A DNA stretch of 11,099 nt from Methanosarcinales archaeon (GTDB lineage: Archaea > Halobacteriota > Syntropharchaeia > Alkanophagales > Methanospirareceae): NCBI GenBank assembly GCA_016649585.1, contig JAENXH010000032.1, positions 1 to 11,099 on the forward strand. The letters are read 5' to 3'. Every line of letters begins with the position of its first letter. Position 1 is the first letter of the stretch. A program made the translations under genes and the position numbers. Shown in pieces: positions 6,755 to 11,099 of this stretch. The notes beneath the pieces are model-generated. The model was not told where the DNA came from, searched no databases, and worked only from the letters and a program-made list of their open reading frames with translations.

Positions 6755-8050
6755 TCAAAAATCAAGCAAAGAACGTTGCTTCGTTTTTCCTCTTTCTGGC
6801 TCTTGCTCTACCTCCAATTCTTCCACACCCCTATTTGTATCTGTTTTTAACTCGATAACTCCGTACTTACCACCGCCACCAGGTAGTATCCGTATTTCCC
6901 CCGCCCTAAATGCTCTTATTGCCTCTCCCACATGCTTAAGGGCATCCAAATTGAAATCAGAATCAAAATGAGTCCCCAAAATAGAGTCAATCGGAGCGTC
7001 TATCAAAACGGTAACTTCGTCGTCAAATTCAGCTAAGAGCGCTTCCCAGATCTTCTGTACCGCTTTCGAACTCGGCGATTTATGCACTGCTAACCCTGTT
7101 ACCTCAGCCAACGGTATCAAATGAAGATAAGGCGGGCGATGCTCTGGATGTGTACCATCGCAATCCGCAAGCTCATTTACCCGGTCCCGCACGCCTTTCT
7201 TTATCAGACCGCCGCAGTTACATCTCCATCTTATTGTAATCGCCTCGGTGAGCGAATAATGCGTATAACACCTGATACACGCACTTTCATTATACTTCCC
7301 CTCCTGTGGCGGGAATCCAACATTAAGCACGGGCTTCCTCCCTCTTTCTCGCTTTATAGCCGCTTTCAACTCTTCAAAGCTCATGTCCTCCACGTGAAAC
7401 CTGTTAAACTCCCGCGCCAGCCGAATAGGGTAGGGCGAATGCGCATCCGAGTTAGTCAAAAACGTAAGATCGTGCAATTCTCCTATCCGGTCTGCATACG
7501 ATGAATCCGCACTCAACCCCAACTCCACAAAGGATATATACCCTGCCATATCCCCGTAGCACGCCTTCAGCGAATCATGATATGCGTACAAAGCAGTCCA
7601 GGGCGTGAACGCATGACAAGGACCCATAAGAGCTTCTGCATCCCGTGCATATTCCGCTATTTCCGCTCCACTCAATCTCAGCGAAGGTCTGCCATCAGAA
7701 TCAATATCCGGTGAGTACTTTCTAAACGACTCGTATAATTCTTCTGCTTTCGAGATCGAAGGCACGATGAGCAGATGGTGCACCCGCCTCGTATCCTCCA
7801 CTTCTACGGTAAGCACAAAATTCGTGTTTGTATGTGTTGTGCCTTCGTCTTCTGGTGTAAAATAAAAAATGCCATTTCCCTCTTCCAGCCCCCTTATCCC
7901 CTGTAACCATCTCGGATGTAAACAATCCCCCGTGCCGATGAGCGGTATCCCTTTCCGCAACGCTTCTGTAGCCAGTGTAGGTAAATCCATACGGGGAGAA
8001 GTAGCAGCCGAATACTGCGAATGGATATGCAAATCTGCGTTAATGATCAT
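6755..8050 (-). CDS. endoQ: endonuclease Q (TIGR00375, PHP domain)
   Basis: EndoQ, first described in Pyrococcus, nicks DNA 5' of deaminated bases (uracil, hypoxanthine, xanthine) and abasic sites, starting repair. At 431 residues the length fits the family. The PHP metal site is visible: DLHIH (H8, H10), TGD (D42), TVEVED (E83), HH (91-92), GPCHAFTPW (H146) and TNSDAHSP (D202, H204). A zinc-finger stretch follows (C258, C261, C277, C279) in SACIRC and WRCNCGG. Then come PPYLHLIPLAEV (306-317) and the Gly loop LPGGGGKYG (389-397). The last seven residues, QRSLLDF, fit a PCNA-interacting (PIP-type) motif QxxLxxF, so docking on the sliding clamp is likely. It starts 11 nt after the initiator tRNA on the same strand and lacks a clear RBS, so it is probably expressed from the tRNA promoter. 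The region between the finger and the tail is complete. Confidence 0.9.
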   Translation of the reverse strand: MIINADLHIHSQYSAATSPRMDLPTLATEALRKGIPLIGTGDCLHPRWLQGIRGLEEGNGIFYFTPEDEGTTHTNTNFVLTVEVEDTRRVHHLLIVPSISKAEELYESFRKYSPDIDSDGRPSLRLSGAEIAEYARDAEALMGPCHAFTPWTALYAYHDSLKACYGDMAGYISFVELGLSADSSYADRIGELHDLTFLTNSDAHSPYPIRLAREFNRFHVEDMSFEELKAAIKRERGRKPVLNVGFPPQEGKYNESACIRCYTHYSLTEAITIRWRCNCGGLIKKGVRDRVNELADCDGTHPEHRPPYLHLIPLAEVTGLAVHKSPSSKAVQKIWEALLAEFDDEVTVLIDAPIDSILGTHFDSDFNLDALKHVGEAIRAFRAGEIRILPGGGGKYGVIELKTDTNRGVEELEVEQEPERGKTKQRSLLDF

Positions 8051-8061
8051 GTTTCAATCAA

Positions 8062-8136
8062 TAGCGGGGGATGGATTCGAACCACCGATCTCCGGGTTAT
8101 GAGCCCGACGGGATCTCCTAACTACCCTACCCCGCT
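8062..8136 (-). tRNA. initiator tRNA-Met (CAU anticodon)
   Basis: A 75-nt cloverleaf on the minus strand. Acceptor AGCGGGG pairs with CCCCGCU and the discriminator is A. The A1-U72 pair and the three consecutive G-C pairs at the bottom of the anticodon stem (CGGG/CCCG around loop CUCAUAA) are the marks of an archaeal initiator rather than an elongator tRNA. The T-arm contains GGUUCGAAUCC. CCA is not encoded. It lies 11 nt before the endonuclease Q start codon. Confidence 0.93.
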
Positions 8137-8152
8137 ATCCTGAACACTCGCA

Positions 8153-8162
8153 TGTATATATC
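8153..8162 (-). promoter_or_regulatory. TATA box for initiator tRNA-Met / endoQ
   Basis: Minus-strand GATATATACA is centred about 22 nt before the tRNA 5' end, so transcription should start at or very near the mature end. It is the only obvious promoter for the downstream endonuclease Q gene. Confidence 0.55.
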
Positions 8163-8367
8163 AGAGAAGAACTCCTATAATAATAAGTTTTAAATATCAA
8201 AAAGAGATTTTGGAAAAGAAAATTGCCAAAAGAATCTTTATTACGATGGCGGTAGTGCGTCCAGGACGCATATAAACCCCAAAACACAGCACCCCAGGAG
8301 TCCGTAGAGAAGATAAAAGTTATGGCTATGGTTCTACCCTTGATCCATCCTCCTCCATGACTTTATC

Positions 8368-8397
8368 TTATTTGCATACGAGATTAGTTATTTGCAT
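8368..8397 (+). repeat. direct repeat TTATTTGCAT x2, operator-like
   Basis: TTATTTGCAT occurs at 8368-8377 and 8388-8397, start points exactly 20 bp apart (about two helical turns), some 50-75 bp upstream of the ArsR-like gene's TATA box. Same-face spacing suggests paired binding of a regulator. No biochemical evidence is available. Confidence 0.4.
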
Positions 8398-8399
8398 TT

Positions 8400-8415
8400 T
8401 GCGTAGTATAACGCA
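8400..8415. promoter_or_regulatory. inverted repeat TGCGT-N6-ACGCA
   Basis: A 16-bp palindrome with 5-bp arms and a 6-bp spacer ends about 28 bp before the TATA box of the ArsR-like gene. The size and symmetry suit a dimeric winged-helix regulator, possibly autoregulation, but short palindromes of this size can occur by chance. Confidence 0.35.
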
Positions 8416-8442
8416 GGAATGTTGCCTGACCTAAGCAAGGTT

Positions 8443-8451
8443 TTTATATAC
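8443..8451 (+). promoter_or_regulatory. TATA box for the ArsR-like regulator
   Basis: TTTATATAC, preceded by purine-rich AAGG (BRE-like), is centred about 24 nt before the ATG at 8471. Initiation at or next to the start codon is expected; a weak AAGGA at 8463-8467 is also present. Confidence 0.6.
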
Positions 8452-8470
8452 AAAGTTCAAATAAGGATAC

Positions 8471-8764
8471 ATGATGAAGATGGAAGATGAGTTAGTGAAG
8501 GATGCGCATGTGCTCTTACATCCTATAAGGTTTAGGATTATAGAGCTGCTTGTAGAGAACCCGTTGCACATAAATGGGATAAGCAAAGTGATGGGCGAAG
8601 AAAGGCGACTTGTATCGTACCATCTGCTAACGCTGGAAGAGTATGGATTCGTGAACAGTAAGTACGAGATATCCGAAAGCCCGAAGTCGAAGGGAAAAGC
8701 GATACGGAAATACTGGGTGACCGACAAAGTGAAGGAAGTGATTTCAGAGCTTAAAAAGATTTGA
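8471..8764 (+). CDS. ArsR-family winged helix-turn-helix regulator
   Basis: A small 97-residue DNA-binding protein. After an acidic N-terminus, LLHPIRFRIIELLVENP (15-31) is the typical ArsR first helix. HINGISKVMGE (33-43) and RRLVSYHLLTLEEYG (45-59) form the helix-turn-helix with its recognition helix. Residues 61-82 (VNSKYEISES..KAIRKYWVT) form the beta wing, and a short Lys-rich helix ends the protein. No paired metal-binding Cys is seen, so metal sensing of the classic ArsR kind is unlikely. It has its own TATA box, with direct and inverted repeats upstream that may be its operators. The ATG at 8471 is followed by a second at 8474; either is possible. Target genes are unknown: the tRNA/endoQ unit is divergent on one side and the synthase fusion lies downstream. 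Confidence 0.85.
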   Translation: MMKMEDELVKDAHVLLHPIRFRIIELLVENPLHINGISKVMGEERRLVSYHLLTLEEYGFVNSKYEISESPKSKGKAIRKYWVTDKVKEVISELKKI

Positions 8765-8771
8765 TTAACGT

Positions 8772-8828
8772 CAGGGAGGAAATATTTTCCTCCTGCCCCC
8801 CCTTCGCCTTACGTAAGGCGGTATTTTT
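8772..8828 (+). terminator. hairpins after the ArsR-like gene
   Basis: GGAGGAAA (8775-8782) pairs with TTTCCTCC (8786-8793) across 3 bases, starting just after the stop codon. It is followed by a perfect palindrome CGCCTTACGTAAGGCG (8805-8820) and then GTATTTTT. The palindrome plus T-run is the more terminator-like half. Confidence 0.5.
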
Positions 8829-8908
8829 GGCATGAACCTCTCAAAATCATAGAATACGTCTGAAAAGATGATGTTCTATCTATGTGAGGTAAGGGGAAAA
8901 TTCATGCC
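8829..8908 (+). other. 80-nt imperfect long hairpin, candidate structured RNA
   Basis: GGCATGAA (8829-8836) pairs perfectly with TTCATGCC (8901-8908). Inside, ACCTCTCA (8836-8843) pairs with TGTGAGGT (8883-8890) with one mismatch, then ATAGAA (8849-8854) with TTCTAT (8874-8879), and CGTC with GATG around TGAAAA. A T-rich tract (8909-8924) follows. GAGGTAA (8886-8892) could alternatively pair with TTACCTC (8927-8933). It may be a terminator, a small RNA or a mobile-element relic; no known RNA family is recognised. Between here and 9120 no gene is seen. Confidence 0.4.
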
Positions 8909-9000
8909 TCTTAACTTTATTTTTAATTACCTCTTACCGCTATTGCTACTATTTGAAAGGTTAGGCATAAATGGAATTCGGGATAAACAAACAAGAGCAA

Positions 9001-9022
9001 AATAAAGAATATATTCTTTATT
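9001..9022. repeat. perfect 22-bp AT-rich palindrome
   Basis: AATAAAGAATA (9001-9011) is followed directly by its reverse complement TATTCTTTATT (9012-9022). It lies about 100 bp before the asparagine-synthase-like gene. It could be an operator for a dimeric regulator or a cruciform/terminator sequence. Confidence 0.5.
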
Positions 9023-9083
9023 CATGCTTTCTCTATCTTTATTCAATGTGATAGGGGATGATCAAACGAAATTTTTTCAAAAT

Positions 9084-9120
9084 AGCGGGATAACGTATAA
9101 CCGCTCCAGGAAGGAAACAA
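9084..9120 (+). promoter_or_regulatory. leader of the synthase fusion: inverted repeat and RBS
   Basis: AGCGG (9084-9088) is inverted at CCGCT (9101-9105), flanking GATAACGTATAA, which could itself be a TATA-like element. AGGAAGGA (9109-9116) is a good Shine-Dalgarno 4 nt before the ATG at 9121. An operator overlapping the promoter is plausible. Confidence 0.4.
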
Positions 9121-11099
9121 ATGTGCGGTATAATCGGCGTTTTTAACAATGAACGGTCAGTAGAGTTCGTGCTAAAGGGTTTAGAAGTGCTGAAAAATCA
9201 AGAAGATGCAGATTTTTTGATTCGCACTGATAGCGATGAGTTTTATTCAAAAGACGTGCACGAATTAAAAAAGAAGGTGAAGCAGGGTAGTAAAAATTGC
9301 ATTGCGTGTTGTTCTTGTAAAACCGCTCTTTCAAGAAAACGGTTAGGAAGCCGGTTTGTAGCAGATGCTGAGATATACACCGTGGATGAACTAAAAGAAG
9401 ATTATTCATTTTTAAACGAGACAGACGGAGTGTTTGCATTTGCGTGTTGGATAGGTAGAGACGCAAATGGTGATGATTTGCTGTACATAGCCCGGGATAT
9501 AATAGGATTAAGACCCATTTGCTTCGCACACACCGATGGATTTGCGTTTGCTTCAGAGAAAAGAGCATTAGAAGCAATGGGCTATCTCCACGCAATCGAG
9601 CTTGATCCAAGAACCATCTTAAGATATAACATAAAAGAAGACCGATTGAGTTTCGAGAAAAGGGGTTTCTTTTCCGTTGTGCCAGAGCTGACGGAGGGAA
9701 AGGAGAAGATAAAAGAAGAATTGCTAACCTTGCTGCGAGCAAGTATTTCGAGGAGGATTCCACAGGGTGAGAAGTTTGGCGTGCTCTTTTCCGGTGGATT
9801 GGATTCCACGCTTATCGCTTACCTCTGCAAGGATTTGGATGCTGATTTCGTTTGTTATACTGTGGCGGTTGAAGAGCCGGGTATGAAGGAAGCGGAAGAT
9901 TTGGTATATGCGAAGTCTATCGCTGCGGATTTGGGATTGCCGTTGAAGATAAAGAAAATAGGGGTTGACGAGGTCGAGACATATCTCAAAGCCGTTGTTC
10001 CTTTGATTGACGATACGGATAGCGTAAAGATAAGCGTGGCTGTGCCGTTATATGCAGCATGCGAGATGGCGAAAGAGACGGGAATAAAAACGGTTTTATA
10101 CGGGCTTGGCGCAGAGGAACTTTTCGCAGGATACGAGCGCCACAAACAAGTGAAAAAGGACGATTTGAACAAAGAATGCCTCGCCGGTCTTTTAGGGATG
10201 CACGAGCGGGACCTGTACCGTGATTATATGGTGGCAAAGGCGCACGGGATTTCGTTGCGTGCACCGTTCTTGGCTCCAGACCTCGTGGCTTATGCATTGA
10301 GAATACCCGCGGCGTATAAATTGGCTGGCGATAGAGATAAGGCTATTTTAAGAGAAATTGCGAGGGACCTTGGACTGACGAAGGTTGCAGGTAGAAAAAA
10401 AAGGGCTGTACAGTATGGCGCAAATGTGGTTAAGGCAATAGAGAAATTAGCGAAGCGGAACGGCTACCGGTACACAAGAGATTACCTGAGGACGTTTTAC
10501 CCTTCGCGAAATATTAAATTGGGGTGCCTGTTCAGCTCGGGTAAGGACAGCGCCTATGCGCTCTGGCTCATGAGGAAGGCGGGCTATCCTGTGGAATGTT
10601 TAATCACGATAAAGAGCCGGAATCCCGAATCGTATATGTTCCACACACCGGCAGTGGAGTTGGTGGCGCTGCAAGCCGAAGCGATTGGCTTGCCCCTGGT
10701 TACGAAAGAGACAGCGGGCGAGAAGGAGAAGGAGCTGGAGGATCTGCGAGCGGCTTTTAGAGAAGCGAAAGCTGAATATGACATAGAAGGAGTTATAACA
10801 GGCGCTTTATGGAGTACTTACCAAAAGGAACGAATAGAACGAATTGCCATGGAAGAAAACCTCAAAGTGTTCGCTCCTTTATGGCATATCAATCAGGAAA
10901 CAGAGCTACGGCTCGTAGTATCCAATTTCGAGGTGATCCTTACCGGAGTGAGTGCGTATGGCCTGGACAGGAGTTGGCTTGGTAGAACGATAACAGTGGA
11001 AGATGTCGACCGCCTGGTAGAGTTGAGCAAAAAAATAGCGAAGCGAGCGAAGCGAGCGAGGTACGAAGATCAAACTTCTCCAAAGTTTGGAGGGTTGAA
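9121..11099 (+). CDS. asparagine-synthase-like protein fused to Dph6 (diphthine-ammonia ligase) domain, 3' partial
   Basis: The open frame has no stop before the window edge (659 complete codons). Residues 1-180 are a class II glutamine amidotransferase-like domain starting MCGIIGVF, with Cys2 as the candidate nucleophile and ARDIIGLRP (124-132) and FASEKRAL (143-150) conserved. Residues 200-460 are an asparagine-synthase PP-loop domain: VLFSGGLDST (221-230), GLGAEELFAGYE (328-339), LRAPFLAPDL (379-388) and KKRAVQYG (426-433). Residues 465-640 are a second PP-loop domain of the Dph6/MJ0570 type: CLFSSGKDSAYALW (469-482), GALWSTYQKERIERI (561-575), FAPLWHINQE (584-593) and GLDRSWLGRTI (614-624). 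Dph6 amidates diphthine on elongation factor 2 using ATP and ammonia. Fusion to a glutamine-using module could supply that ammonia, but this is inference. The amidotransferase part looks degenerate: no RGxD and no NGE/NCE motif (ADAEIY instead), and it is short. The C-terminal tail is encoded by a repeat (11038-11092). Confidence 0.85.
   Translation, partial: MCGIIGVFNNERSVEFVLKGLEVLKNQEDADFLIRTDSDEFYSKDVHELKKKVKQGSKNCIACCSCKTALSRKRLGSRFVADAEIYTVDELKEDYSFLNETDGVFAFACWIGRDANGDDLLYIARDIIGLRPICFAHTDGFAFASEKRALEAMGYLHAIELDPRTILRYNIKEDRLSFEKRGFFSVVPELTEGKEKIKEELLTLLRASISRRIPQGEKFGVLFSGGLDSTLIAYLCKDLDADFVCYTVAVEEPGMKEAEDLVYAKSIAADLGLPLKIKKIGVDEVETYLKAVVPLIDDTDSVKISVAVPLYAACEMAKETGIKTVLYGLGAEELFAGYERHKQVKKDDLNKECLAGLLGMHERDLYRDYMVAKAHGISLRAPFLAPDLVAYALRIPAAYKLAGDRDKAILREIARDLGLTKVAGRKKRAVQYGANVVKAIEKLAKRNGYRYTRDYLRTFYPSRNIKLGCLFSSGKDSAYALWLMRKAGYPVECLITIKSRNPESYMFHTPAVELVALQAEAIGLPLVTKETAGEKEKELEDLRAAFREAKAEYDIEGVITGALWSTYQKERIERIAMEENLKVFAPLWHINQETELRLVVSNFEVILTGVSAYGLDRSWLGRTITVEDVDRLVELSKKIAKRAKRARYEDQTSPKFGGL
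11038..11092. repeat. tandem 9-bp repeat plus palindrome at the fusion gene's 3' part
   Basis: GCGAAGCGA occurs twice in tandem (11038-11046, 11047-11055) and partly a third time. After GGTACGAAGAT comes CAAACTT-CTCCA-AAGTTTG (11071-11089), overlapping a second palindrome CTCCAAA-G-TTTGGAG (11078-11092). In frame it encodes the basic AKRAKRAR followed by YEDQTSPKFGGL. The mix of low-complexity tandem units and inverted repeats looks like a dispersed repeat element that has entered the coding region; the copy number elsewhere in the genome is unknown from this window. Confidence 0.5.

Larger units (their letters stand above)
8163..8442. other. intergenic region with hairpins; no gene
   Basis: No credible protein gene is seen on either strand in the 334-nt gap between the initiator tRNA and the ArsR-like gene. 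It contains a perfect inverted repeat TGCGTCC-A-GGACGCA (8256-8270) and a longer imperfect stem, 8311-8325 with 8355-8368 (AGATAAA.. ATGG against CCAT.. TTTATCT). The stem encloses a 12-codon frame (8322-8360, MAMVLPLIHPPP). Together these could form a small structured RNA, but no named RNA family is recognisable. Confidence 0.35.

Noticed and set aside
7121..7504. 127-codon plus-strand frame
   Set aside because: Antisense to the metal-site and zinc-finger region of endonuclease Q; no independent support.
8322..8360. Classical amino-acid attenuator leader peptide
   Set aside because: The peptide MAMVLPLIHPPP is not rich in one amino acid tied to a downstream biosynthetic gene, and the next gene is a regulator; kept only as a hairpin observation.
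8431..8727. 98-codon minus-strand frame
   Set aside because: Antisense to the ArsR-like regulator and its promoter; the plus strand has HTH motifs, a TATA box and better coding character.
9143..10297. Minus-strand frames of 75-206 codons
   Set aside because: They are shadows of the long plus-strand synthase fusion, which has no stop in the window and carries many conserved motifs.
11038..11092. Possible CRISPR or spacer-repeat structure
   Set aside because: The 9-bp units are directly tandem with no spacers, and no cas gene is present; it is better described as a short tandem/inverted repeat.

Overview
The window looks like chromosomal DNA of a euryarchaeon with moderate GC content. The evidence is archaeal-type families (TIGR00304/DUF131 membrane protein, endonuclease Q, eRF1/aRF1-superfamily protein, diphthine-ammonia ligase domain), an initiator tRNA with an A1-U72 pair, tRNA genes without an encoded CCA, and AT-rich TATA boxes about 22-31 bp upstream of start codons or tRNA ends. 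An anaerobic methane/alkane-oxidizing lineage (ANME-1 or Syntrophoarchaeum-like) is a guess from overall flavour, not something the sequence proves.

Layout. Positions 1-1601 (+) hold the tail of an unidentified gene and, 12 nt later, a complete adenylosuccinate lyase (purB). Positions 1602-2371 are a small gene graveyard: orphan ribosome-binding sites, a Doc/Fic-type toxin pseudogene with two apparent internal deletions and a frameshift, scraps of short ORFs, and a broken lipoprotein-like signal peptide. Positions 2372-3487 (-) hold an eRF1/aRF1-like protein whose catalytic GGQ reads GGM. Positions 3488-3664 hold its promoter and a hairpin resembling an IS200/IS605 right end. A DUF131 membrane protein (-) and a tandem SIS-domain protein (+) diverge from a shared AT-rich promoter region at 3941-4012.

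Positions 5145-8136 (-) form two matching units: initiator tRNA-Met followed 11 nt later by endonuclease Q, and tRNA-Lys(CUU) followed 16 nt later by an FAD-dependent dehydrogenase. Each unit has a TATA box placed for the tRNA, so the protein gene is probably co-transcribed and released by tRNA 3' processing. Positions 8137-8470 are intergenic, with hairpins, an operator-like direct repeat and a good TATA box in front of an ArsR-like regulator (8471-8764, +). Positions 8765-9120 carry stacked hairpins and a perfect 22-bp palindrome.

From 9121 to the window edge (+) runs one long open frame with no stop inside the window: an asparagine-synthase-like protein (class II amidotransferase plus PP-loop synthase domain) fused to a second PP-loop domain of the Dph6 diphthine-ammonia ligase family. 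This fusion is the most interesting object here, because it may couple an amide-transfer module to a step of diphthamide synthesis. Its 3' end runs into a tandem/inverted repeat that looks inserted.

No CRISPR array, intact transposase or rRNA was seen. Apart from the two tRNA-led units, the genes do not form one obvious pathway; purine synthesis, DNA-deamination repair, translation and amide transfer are interleaved.
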